Notes: generated by a model not told the origin, from the sequence alone. A stretch of 5,063 nucleotides of DNA from an uncultured Steroidobacteraceae bacterium (GCA_955652795.1 CATPBQ010000324.1:1-5063), one strand, 5' to 3'. Shown: positions 1 to 4,866, counted from the stretch's first letter. Numbers and translations: made by a program.

Positions 1-399
1 CAGGGGCTCGACGCCAATCGCCTGGCGATGCTGCTGGCCGCAGCCAACCGGCACGCGCAGCTTGCGCTGCAGGAGCACGACGTGTTCGTGAACGTGGTCG
101 GCGGCATTCAGATCACCGAGACGGCCTGGGACCTGCCGGTGCTGATCGCGCTCGCTTCCAGCCTCAAGGGCCGTGCGCTACCGGCCCAGCTCGTGGCGTT
201 CGGCGAGATCGGGCTCACGGGCGAGGTGCGCCCGGTGCCGTACGGGGACGAACGGCTGCGCGAAGCGTGCGCGCAGGGATTTCGCGTCGCGATCGTGCCG
301 CGCGACAACGCCCCGCGCAAACCGCCTGCCGGGCTCACCGTGCTCGCGGTCTCGCGCGTGGCCGAGGCGCTGGAGGCGGCGTTTACGGCGAGCGCGTAA
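1..399 (+). CDS. radA: DNA repair protein RadA (Sms), C-terminal part, 5' end outside window
   Basis: The open frame runs from the first base to TAA at 397-399, giving the last 132 residues of a protein usually about 450-460 long. RadA is a RecA-like ATPase with an N-terminal zinc finger, a central ATPase core and a C-terminal Lon-protease-like domain; it promotes branch migration of recombination intermediates. Only the Lon-like domain is visible. Recognisable stretches are GLDANRLAMLL at the window start, DVFVNVVGG near residue 26, the DLPVLIALASSL helix, and FGEIGLTGEVRPVP followed by ERLREACAQGF and AIVP. The Walker and KNRFG motifs would lie upstream and cannot be checked. The gene converges on the corB-like gene and overlaps its 3' end by 17 bp. 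The family call is secure from the FGEIGLTGEVR signature; integrity of the missing part is unknown. Confidence 0.95.
   Translation, partial: QGLDANRLAMLLAAANRHAQLALQEHDVFVNVVGGIQITETAWDLPVLIALASSLKGRALPAQLVAFGEIGLTGEVRPVPYGDERLREACAQGFRVAIVPRDNAPRKPPAGLTVLAVSRVAEALEAAFTASA
383..399. other. Convergent 3' overlap of radA and the corB-like gene
   Basis: The radA stop TAA (397-399, + strand) lies inside the corB-like frame, and the corB-like stop TAA (385-383, - strand) lies inside the radA frame. The two coding regions share 17 bp tail to tail, so no non-coding spacer is left for a dedicated terminator. Confidence 0.9.
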
Positions 400-1684
400 C
401 CGCCACGGGTGCTTTCGCGCCCGCCGGCGCGCGCACCCGCACGGTGCGGATGGTGTTGTCTCCGACCTGCAGCACCTCGAACTCGTAAGCGCCGACGCGC
501 ACCATGGTGCCGGAGTCCGGGATGGTCTCCAGGTGCTCGAGCAGCAGGCCGTTGACGGTCTTGGGTCCCCCGGTCGGCAGCTGCCACGCCAGTGCGCGGT
601 TGAGCGCGCGGATCGTGGCGCTGGCGTTGACGATGAACACCCCGGGGCGCTCGGTGTGCACGTCCTTGTGCGTCACCGTGGCCGGGTCGGTGGTGAACTC
701 CCCGACAATCTCCTCGAGAATGTCCTCGAGCGTGACCAGTCCCTCGATGTCGCCGTACTCGTTGACGACGAAGGCAAGCCGGCGGCGATTGCGCTGGAAC
801 TGCCCGAGCTGCACGTTGAGCGCGGTTCCCTCGGGCACGAAGTACGACTCGCGGCCGCGCGCGATCTCGATGAGCCGCTCGCGGCTCAGGGTGCCGCGCA
901 CCAGCTCGTGCGCCACGCGTTTCATGTGCAGCAGGCCGATGAGGTTGTCGAGCTCGCCTTCGTACACCGGCAGCCGCGTGTGCGGGGTCTGCCGCAGCTG
1001 ATCGAGAATGTCCTCCCAGCTCTCGCTCACGTCGATCCCGGAGATCTCCTGCCGTGGGATCATGATGTCGTTCACCGTGACGCGCCCCAGATCGAGGATC
1101 GACAGCAGCATCTGCCGGTGGCGCGCGGGAATGACCGGCGCGGCCTCGGTGACCACCGTGCGCAGCTCCTCGGCGCTCAGGGTCTGGGTGGTGACGGCGG
1201 CGCGCACCACGCCGAACAGGCGCAGAAAACCGTAGGCCATGCTGTTGGTGAGCCACAGCGCCGGACGCGCCACCAGCACCAGCACGCGGTAGATGCCGGC
1301 GGCGTGCAGCGCCACCCCTTCCGGATTCGCCGCCGCGTAGATCTTCGGCGCCAGCTCGCAGAACACGATCACCACGATCGTGAGCAGCACGCCGGTGAGC
1401 GGCACGGCGTAGGGGTAGCCGGTGCGCTGCGCCAGGATGGTCGCTATGGCGGAGGAAAACACGCTGGCGGCGGCGAGGATGACGAGGTTCGCTCCCAGCC
1501 AGTCATCGGGCTTCTGCAGCAGCCGCTCCAGCACCCGTGCGGTGCCCTGGCCCGCCTGCGCGCGGTGCCTGATCCGGTAGCGGTTAACCGAGAGCATCGC
1601 GACTTCCGTGCCTGACGAGAAGGCGACGATGAGCAGCAGCGCGAGCAGCGCCAGCAGCAGCGGGGCGTTCGAAGCGACGTTCAA
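383..1684 (-). CDS. CorB/YfjD-like HlyC/CorC-family (CNNM) membrane protein with CBS pair
   Basis: This 433-residue protein belongs to the CNNM/CorC family, linked to Mg2+/Co2+ export or homeostasis in the inner membrane. In order it shows: a DUF21 membrane domain (about 1-165) with hydrophobic segments near 8-28, 64-86, 94-112 and 130-157; a short motif FSSGTEVAM with E27 before NRYR; ELAPK with E110 in the third segment; CBS1 opening with DIMIPRQEI (206-214); CBS2 with YFVPEGT (281-287) and NEYGDIEGLVTLEDILEEI (308-326); and a C-terminal CorC_HlyC domain (about 345-420). It resembles E. coli YfjD/CorB throughout, and as there it neighbours ffh. The TTG start at 1684-1682 is chosen because GAGGG lies 8 nt upstream and it gives a normal N-terminus; the GTG at 1780 would run through the ffh promoter. 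Oddly, the GNN-LVN motif of the second segment reads ILAAAS here, so cation transport is uncertain. The HlyC 'hemolysin' label is historical. Confidence 0.9.
   Translation of the reverse strand: MNVASNAPLLLALLALLLIVAFSSGTEVAMLSVNRYRIRHRAQAGQGTARVLERLLQKPDDWLGANLVILAAASVFSSAIATILAQRTGYPYAVPLTGVLLTIVVIVFCELAPKIYAAANPEGVALHAAGIYRVLVLVARPALWLTNSMAYGFLRLFGVVRAAVTTQTLSAEELRTVVTEAAPVIPARHRQMLLSILDLGRVTVNDIMIPRQEISGIDVSESWEDILDQLRQTPHTRLPVYEGELDNLIGLLHMKRVAHELVRGTLSRERLIEIARGRESYFVPEGTALNVQLGQFQRNRRRLAFVVNEYGDIEGLVTLEDILEEIVGEFTTDPATVTHKDVHTERPGVFIVNASATIRALNRALAWQLPTGGPKTVNGLLLEHLETIPDSGTMVRVGAYEFEVLQVGDNTIRTVRVRAPAGAKAPVAVTRSP
406..439 (+). terminator. GC-rich hairpin just after radA; possible bidirectional transcript end without a T tract
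   Basis: Seven bases after the radA stop, CGGGTGC (406-412) can pair with GCACCCG (433-439), and inside it CGCGCC (416-421) can pair with GGCGCG (426-431) around a 4-base loop. Only a small 3/1 internal loop interrupts the stem. No T run follows on either strand, so this is not a canonical intrinsic terminator. It lies inside the 3' coding end of the corB-like gene. It could stall polymerase or protect 3' ends from both directions, or could simply be a by-product of high GC. Confidence 0.3.
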
Positions 1685-1692
1685 GGCGGCAT

Positions 1693-1697
1693 CCCTC
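1693..1697 (-). promoter_or_regulatory. Shine-Dalgarno GAGGG that fixes the TTG start of the corB-like gene
   Basis: On the minus strand GAGGG is followed by the 8 bases ATGCCGCC and then the TTG start. The ATG inside the spacer directly abuts the SD and opens only ATG-CCG-CCT-TGA in another frame, so it cannot start the protein. The TTG is therefore the best supported start. Confidence 0.65.
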
Positions 1698-1723
1698 GGT
1701 TTGCCTGGCGGCGCGGACGCTCT

Positions 1724-1729
1724 AGCATA
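1724..1729 (-). promoter_or_regulatory. Candidate -10 box (TATGCT) for the corB-like gene
   Basis: Reading the minus strand, TATGCT matches the sigma-70 -10 consensus at 4 of 6 positions. It lies about 40 bases before the TTG start, giving a leader of roughly 30 nt. No convincing -35 is seen at 17 bp spacing (TCCCGC), so the call rests on the -10 match and position alone. Confidence 0.3.
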
Positions 1730-1738
1730 GAAGCTTAG

Positions 1739-1763
1739 GGGGGCGAGCGGGAAAACCGCCCCC
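1739..1763. repeat. Inverted repeat between divergent promoters, possible operator
   Basis: GGGGGCG (1739-1745) and CGCCCCC (1757-1763) form perfect 7-bp arms around an 11-base centre; a second small dyad GCGG-gaaaa-CCGC (1747-1759) sits within. The centre falls where the -35 elements of both divergent promoters would be. A protein bound here could affect both genes, but G/C-tract symmetry is expected fairly often in DNA this GC-rich. Confidence 0.35.
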
Positions 1764-1770
1764 GCGACCC

Positions 1771-1776
1771 TATAAT
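1771..1776 (+). promoter_or_regulatory. Perfect -10 box TATAAT for ffh
   Basis: An exact TATAAT stands out in the GC-rich gap and lies 30 bases ahead of the ffh ATG, predicting a start near 1783 and a leader of about 24 nt. The -35 hexamer is poor (CGGGAA at 17 bp spacing), so an activator or the strong -10 alone may carry the promoter. Confidence 0.6.
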
Positions 1777-1806
1777 CCACGCTCCCGACACCTGCCTGCG
1801 GAAGTC

Positions 1807-3171
1807 ATGTTCGACCATCTGACGGCGCGCCTGTCGCGCACCATCGAAAATCTGCGCGGCCGCGGCCGGATCACCCAGGAGAACGTCGCCGAGACGCTGC
1901 GCGAGGCCCGCGTCGCGCTGCTGGAAGCGGACGTCGCGCTGCCGGTGGTGAAGTCGTTCATCGAGTCGGTCAGGGCCAAGGCGCTCGGCGCCGAGGTGCT
2001 CGCGAGCCTGACCCCGGGGCAGGCGTTCATCGGTATTCTGCACACCGAGCTGGTGCAGCTCATGGGCGGATCGGGCGCGCCCTGGAAGCTGCGCGCGCAA
2101 CCGCCGGTCGTGCTGCTGCTGGCGGGCCTGCAGGGCGCCGGCAAAACCACCACCGCGGCGAAGCTCGCGCGCTGGCTGATCGAGCGCGAGCGCAAGCGCG
2201 TGCTGCTCGCCAGCACCGACGTGCGCCGCCCGGCCGCGATGCTGCAGCTCGAGCGTCTCGCGGGCCAGGTGCAGGCGGAATACTTCCCCGCGAGCAGCGA
2301 CCAGGCTCCTGCGGTGATTGCGCGCGCGGCGCTCGAGCGGGCGAGGAGCGGGGTGTTCGACGCGCTCATTGTCGACACCGCCGGGCGCCTGCATGTCGAT
2401 GAGAGTCTCATGGCCGAAGTGCGCGACATCGACGCCGCGGTCGGTCCCGCCGAGCGGCTGTTCGTGGTGGACGCCATGGCCGGCCAGGACGCGGTGAACG
2501 CCGCGCGCGCGTTCGGCGCGGCGCTGGATCTCACCGGCGTCATCCTCACCAAGGCCGATGGGGATGCGCGCGGGGGCGCGGCGCTGTCGGTGCGACAGGT
2601 CACCGGCAAACCGATCGTGTTCATCGGGGTCGGGGAGAAGACCGAGGCGCTCGAGCCCTTTGACCCCGAGCGCATGGCCTCGCGCATTCTCGGCATGGGC
2701 GATGTCGTGAGCCTGATCGAACAGGTTCACCGCCAGGTCGACACCCAGGAAGCCGAGCGCCTGGCGCGCAAGGCCCTCAAGGGCAAGAGCTTCGACATGG
2801 TGGATCTGAAGAGTCAGCTCGAGCAGCTGCAGAAGATGGGGGGCGTCGGCGCGCTGCTGGACAAACTGCCCGGGGCCGCAGCCAGGAAGGGCGCCGCGTC
2901 GGCGGACCAGGGGGATCGGGAGCTGCGACGGCAGCTCGCCATCATCAATTCCATGACCCCGCGCGAGCGGCGTAACCCGGCGATCATCGACGGCTCGCGA
3001 CGCCGGCGCATTGCCGGGGGCTCCGGCGTGCAGGTTCAGGACGTGAACCGGCTGCTGAAGCAGTTCCTGCAGATGCAGCGCGTCATGAAGAGCATGAAGG
3101 GCGGGCGGCTGGCGCAGCTGATGGGCGCCTTGAAGGGCGGTATGCCGCCCGGATTCCCGGGTGGCGGCTAG
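1807..3171 (+). CDS. ffh: Signal recognition particle protein Ffh (SRP54)
   Basis: Ffh binds 4.5S RNA and hydrophobic signal sequences on nascent chains and delivers ribosomes to FtsY at the inner membrane through paired GTPase activity. The 454 residues match the usual bacterial length. The N domain spans about 1-98. The G domain carries the P-loop GLQGAGKTT (107-115), DVRRPAA (138-144), DTAGR (190-194), TKADGDARGG (248-257) and GVGEK (274-278). The M domain begins near 295; its RNA-binding signature includes RRRRIAGGSG (398-407) and VQVQDVNRLLKQF (408-420), and the protein ends in PPGFPGGG, typical of the family. The ATG at 1807 is preceded by a weak GGAAG at close spacing. The finger-loop region (about 344-383) has few methionines compared with E. 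coli. The gene has its own probable promoter and an intrinsic terminator 16 bases after its stop, so it appears to be transcribed alone. Confidence 0.98.
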   Translation: MFDHLTARLSRTIENLRGRGRITQENVAETLREARVALLEADVALPVVKSFIESVRAKALGAEVLASLTPGQAFIGILHTELVQLMGGSGAPWKLRAQPPVVLLLAGLQGAGKTTTAAKLARWLIERERKRVLLASTDVRRPAAMLQLERLAGQVQAEYFPASSDQAPAVIARAALERARSGVFDALIVDTAGRLHVDESLMAEVRDIDAAVGPAERLFVVDAMAGQDAVNAARAFGAALDLTGVILTKADGDARGGAALSVRQVTGKPIVFIGVGEKTEALEPFDPERMASRILGMGDVVSLIEQVHRQVDTQEAERLARKALKGKSFDMVDLKSQLEQLQKMGGVGALLDKLPGAAARKGAASADQGDRELRRQLAIINSMTPRERRNPAIIDGSRRRRIAGGSGVQVQDVNRLLKQFLQMQRVMKSMKGGRLAQLMGALKGGMPPGFPGGG

Positions 3172-3187
3172 GGGCGTGGAAAAACTG

Positions 3188-3228
3188 GCGCAGGATTCGC
3201 AGGTTGCGTAGAATCCGCGCTCTTTTTT
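3188..3228 (+). terminator. Intrinsic terminator of ffh, overlapping the rpsP promoter
   Basis: GCGC (3188-3191) plus GGATTC (3193-3198) pair with GAATCC plus GCGC (3211-3220), with a bulged A at 3192. Two further inner pairs (3199-3200 with 3206-3207) close a 5-base loop, leaving GTA (3208-3210) bulged. The stem is followed at once by TCTTTTTT (3221-3228). An A5 run (3180-3184) before the stem gives a T tract on the other strand too. It starts 16 bases after the ffh stop. Confidence 0.75.
3209..3214 (+). promoter_or_regulatory. Probable -10 box (TAGAAT) of the rpsP-rimM-trmD-rplS operon
   Basis: TAGAAT matches the -10 consensus at 5 of 6 positions. The best -35 is CTGGCG (3185-3190; 3 of 6 matches, 18 bp spacer). 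The bases after the -10, CCGCGC, form a GC-rich discriminator as seen at stringently controlled promoters of ribosomal genes. Transcription would start around 3220-3223 at the edge of a T run, leaving a leader of about 55 nt. The -10 lies in the 3' arm of the ffh terminator. Confidence 0.55.
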
Positions 3229-3240
3229 GGGCGGCCCTTT

Positions 3241-3267
3241 TGCGCTCGCCCGCTTCGAACGAGAGCG
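3241..3267 (+). promoter_or_regulatory. Weak hairpin in the rpsP leader covering the Shine-Dalgarno region
   Basis: CTCG (3245-3248) can pair with CGAG (3260-3263), extended after one mismatch by 3241-3243 with 3265-3267 (one of these a G-U pair). The paired arm contains the only purine-rich SD candidate, GAGAG (3261-3265), 10 bases before the rpsP ATG. The stem is short, so any effect on translation is speculative. Confidence 0.25.
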
Positions 3268-3275
3268 ATACGATC

Positions 3276-3530
3276 ATGGTAACCATTCGCCTGACGCGGC
3301 GCGGGGCGCGCAACCAGCCCTTCTATCACGTCGTTGTAACCGACAGCCGCAAGCGCCAGGGGGGCCTGAGCCTGGAGCACGTCGGGTTCTTCAACCCCAT
3401 TGCCCGCCGCGGCGAGCAGAAGCTCAAGCTCGATCTGCCGCGCATCGACTATTGGGTCGATCAGGGCGCACAACCTTCGGACCGGGTGCGCAGTCTGGTG
3501 GCTTCCTACCGTAAACAGGCGACGGCCTGA
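3276..3530 (+). CDS. rpsP: 30S ribosomal protein bS16
   Basis: The 84-residue product has the usual size of bS16, a small-subunit protein that binds 16S rRNA in the lower body and helps early 30S assembly. The N-terminus MVTIRLTRRGARNQPFYHVVV, the GFFNP turn (37-41) and the stretch LDLPRIDYWVDQGAQPSDRV (52-71) are diagnostic. The ATG at 3276 gives the canonical MVTIRL start; longer in-frame reading back to 3204 would run through the promoter and leader and is rejected. Small local differences from the E. coli protein are NQ for KR before PFY, and GGLSLE where NGRFIE is found. It is the first gene of the operon and is followed by rimM after 27 bp. Confidence 0.97.
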   Translation: MVTIRLTRRGARNQPFYHVVVTDSRKRQGGLSLEHVGFFNPIARRGEQKLKLDLPRIDYWVDQGAQPSDRVRSLVASYRKQATA

Positions 3531-3540
3531 CGTAAGCCGG

Positions 3541-3557
3541 GGTGAGGCCCGCGGGCC
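3541..3557 (+). promoter_or_regulatory. rimM translation start region: SD GGTGAGG overlapped by palindrome GGCCCGCGGGCC
   Basis: GGTGAGG (3541-3547) is the only SD candidate and sits 10 bases before the GTG, supporting that start over the in-frame GTG at 3567. The last GG of the SD begins a perfect 12-bp palindrome (3546-3557) ending one base before the start codon. Folded in mRNA, it would hide part of the SD and press against the start, which should lower translation. Confidence 0.5.
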
Positions 3558-4064
3558 GTGGCGTGGGTGGAACTGGGTCGCGTGGGTGCGCCCTACGGTA
3601 TCAAGGGCTGGGTTCACGTCCAGTCGCATACCGATCCTCCGAGCCGGCTGCTGGAGTACCGGGAATGGGTTCTCAAGCTCACCAGCGGCGAACGGCTCAC
3701 GCGGCGCGTCACTGAGGCGCGAGCCCACGCGGACGGGCTGGTTGCGCACCTGGAAGGCGTGGCGAACCGGGACGAGGCTGCCGCCCTCACGGGCGCGGTG
3801 GTGGAAGTGGATCGCGCGGCGCTGCCGCCGCCGGGTGATCGCGAGTACTACCGCGCGGATCTCGTGGGCTTCAGCGTCTGCAACCTCGAGGGTGCGCAGC
3901 TCGGCACGGTGAGCCACTTCGTGGATATGCCCGCCGGCGCGGTGATGGTGACGCAGGCGCCGGGCGGGCTGCAGCATTGGGTGCTGGCGGTGCCGCGCCA
4001 CCTGCGCAAGGTGGATCTGGCGGCGCGTACGATTCTGGTGGACTGGCCGGCGGAGCTGGAATAG
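3558..4064 (+). CDS. rimM: Ribosome maturation factor RimM
   Basis: RimM binds free 30S subunits through uS19 and promotes maturation of the 30S head and 16S processing in the cytoplasm. The 168-residue product is a little shorter than E. coli RimM (about 180). The N-terminal domain (about 3-85) shows ELGRVGAPYGIKGWVHVQS with the conserved G-x-YGIKGW turn. The C-terminal PRC-barrel domain (about 96-166) starts with EYYRADLVGFSV and ends with KVDLAARTILVDWPAEL. The GTG start fits the SD at 3541-3547. Compared with E. coli, the YYW, NDV and LVPF landmarks read YYR, GAV and VLAV; I believe related gammaproteobacteria have a similar HLRKVDL variant, so I take this as lineage variation rather than decay. 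The frame is open throughout. trmD starts 8 bases after its stop, suggesting coupled translation. Confidence 0.95.
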   Translation: MAWVELGRVGAPYGIKGWVHVQSHTDPPSRLLEYREWVLKLTSGERLTRRVTEARAHADGLVAHLEGVANRDEAAALTGAVVEVDRAALPPPGDREYYRADLVGFSVCNLEGAQLGTVSHFVDMPAGAVMVTQAPGGLQHWVLAVPRHLRKVDLAARTILVDWPAELE

Positions 4065-4072
4065 AAGGCTCC
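4052..4072 (+). promoter_or_regulatory. trmD translation start region: SD AGAAGG inside a start-adjacent hairpin
   Basis: GGAGC (4052-4056, still in rimM) can pair with GCTCC (4068-4072), which ends one base before the trmD ATG. The SD AGAAGG (4063-4068) falls mostly in the 11-base loop, with its last G in the stem. Translation of the rimM end would melt the structure, so trmD output could depend on rimM translation. Confidence 0.4.
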
Positions 4073-4864
4073 ATGAAGATCGAGGTTGTCACGCTGTTTC
4101 CGCGCATGATCGCGGGCGCCCTCGAGTTTGGCATCGTGGGGCGCGCCATCGCTCGCGGGCTCATGAGCGTGGGGACAGAAGATCCGCGCCTGCATGCCAC
4201 CGATGCGCATCGCACGGTCGATGATCGTCCGTACGGGGGCGGTCCGGGCATGGTGATGAAACCCGAGCCGCTGCTGGCCGCGATTCGCACGGCGCACGCG
4301 CGGCTGCCGCCGGGGAGCCCGCGGGTGTACCTGTCGGCGCAGGGTCAGCCCTTTGGCCAGGCGCAGGCGCGGGAGCTGGCGGCGCTGCCGGGTATGCTGC
4401 TGCTGGCCGGACGGTACGAGGGTGTGGACGAGCGCGTGATCGAGCTCGGCATCGATCGCGAGTTATCGGTGGGCGACTACGTGCTCTCGGGCGGGGAGCT
4501 GCCGGCGCTCGTGATCATCGACGCGCTGGCGCGACTGTTGCCTGGCGCGCTGGGGGATGAGCGCTCGAGTGCCGAGGATTCGTTTGCGCACGGCCTGCTC
4601 GAGGGGCCCCATTACACGCGGCCGGAAGTGTTTGAAGGCCGGGGCGTGCCGCCGGTGCTGCTGTCCGGCGACCACGCCGACATCCGCCGCTGGCGGCTCG
4701 CGCAGGCGGTGGCCCGCACCGTGGAGCGCCGCCCCGACGTGCTGGCGAACGCGCAGCTGGCGCCCGAGGCGCGGCGCGCATTGAATGAGTTCCAAACCGG
4801 TGGCACTAGTGAGGCTGCCGCAGGGGCCGCACGTGCGGCTGGAAGCGAAGATCGAGGTAACTGA
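4073..4864 (+). CDS. trmD: tRNA (guanine-N1)-methyltransferase TrmD
   Basis: TrmD transfers methyl from S-adenosylmethionine to N1 of G37 in tRNAs with G36, preventing +1 frameshifts; it works as a dimer with a trefoil-knot SAM site (SPOUT class). The 263 residues align gap-free with E. coli TrmD (255) over nearly the whole length. Visible are the start MKIEVVTLFP, HRTVDDRPYGGGPGM (46-60), knot segments YLSAQG (86-91), GRYEGVDERV (113-122) and SVGDYVLSGGELPA (132-145), R154, the catalytic aspartate D169 in EDSF, PHYTRPEV (179-186) and VPPVLLSGDHADIRRWRL (192-209). The ATG at 4073 gives this canonical N-terminus; the longer in-frame start at 3977 is rejected as it adds a low-complexity stretch overlapping rimM. 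Oddities are R-L-H for R-D-F at 39-41, A89 where E. coli has P89, and an Ala/Gly-rich tail after residue 241. The stop lies 2 bases before rplS. Confidence 0.97.
   Translation: MKIEVVTLFPRMIAGALEFGIVGRAIARGLMSVGTEDPRLHATDAHRTVDDRPYGGGPGMVMKPEPLLAAIRTAHARLPPGSPRVYLSAQGQPFGQAQARELAALPGMLLLAGRYEGVDERVIELGIDRELSVGDYVLSGGELPALVIIDALARLLPGALGDERSSAEDSFAHGLLEGPHYTRPEVFEGRGVPPVLLSGDHADIRRWRLAQAVARTVERRPDVLANAQLAPEARRALNEFQTGGTSEAAAGAARAAGSEDRGN
4826..4839 (+). repeat. Perfect 14-bp palindrome in the trmD 3' end
   Basis: GCCGCACGTGCGGC is self-complementary over its full length and would form a hairpin with a 5-bp stem and ACGU loop in mRNA. It lies in codons for the low-complexity TrmD tail, 14 bases before the rplS SD. 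No T run follows, so it is not an intrinsic terminator. Confidence 0.5.
4854..4857 (+). promoter_or_regulatory. Shine-Dalgarno GAGG of rplS inside the trmD 3' end
   Basis: GAGG lies 9 bases before the rplS ATG and within the last codons of trmD. Unlike the rimM and trmD starts, I see no inverted repeat covering it or reaching the start codon, which fits high expression of a ribosomal protein. Confidence 0.65.
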
Positions 4865-4866
4865 AC

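Noticed and set aside
108..1256. Long minus-strand open frame (382 residues) across radA and the corB-like gene
   Set aside because: It is an Arg/Ala/His-rich shadow frame typical of GC-rich DNA and lies antisense to or out of frame with two clearly conserved genes.
173..1615. Long plus-strand open frame (480 residues) antisense to the corB-like gene
   Set aside because: It has no recognisable domain and a composition typical of the complement of GC-rich coding sequence; the minus strand holds the real gene.
1685..1780. Longer N-terminus of the corB-like protein from a GTG at 1780
   Set aside because: The 32 extra residues precede a normal family N-terminus and would cover the intergenic promoter region; the TTG has the good Shine-Dalgarno site.
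1735..2730. Long minus-strand open frames antisense to ffh
   Set aside because: They are shadows of the conserved ffh frame, with Arg/His-rich sequence and no family signature.
3229..3241. GGGCGGCCC followed by TTTT as a second small terminator
   Set aside because: The stem would be only 3 bp with a 3-base loop, too weak, and it would stop the operon's own transcript.
3204..3275. Longer N-terminus for bS16
   Set aside because: bS16 begins with MVTIRL at 3276; the extension is the translated promoter, terminator and leader.
3846..4060. Decay of the RimM PRC-barrel domain because hallmark residues differ from E. coli
   Set aside because: The frame is intact and the ending KVDLAARTILVDW is normal; I recall similar HLRKVDL variants in related gammaproteobacteria.
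3977..4072. Longer N-terminus for TrmD starting inside rimM
   Set aside because: The added 32 residues are Gly/Ala-rich out-of-frame rimM sequence; the SD and family alignment place the start at 4073.
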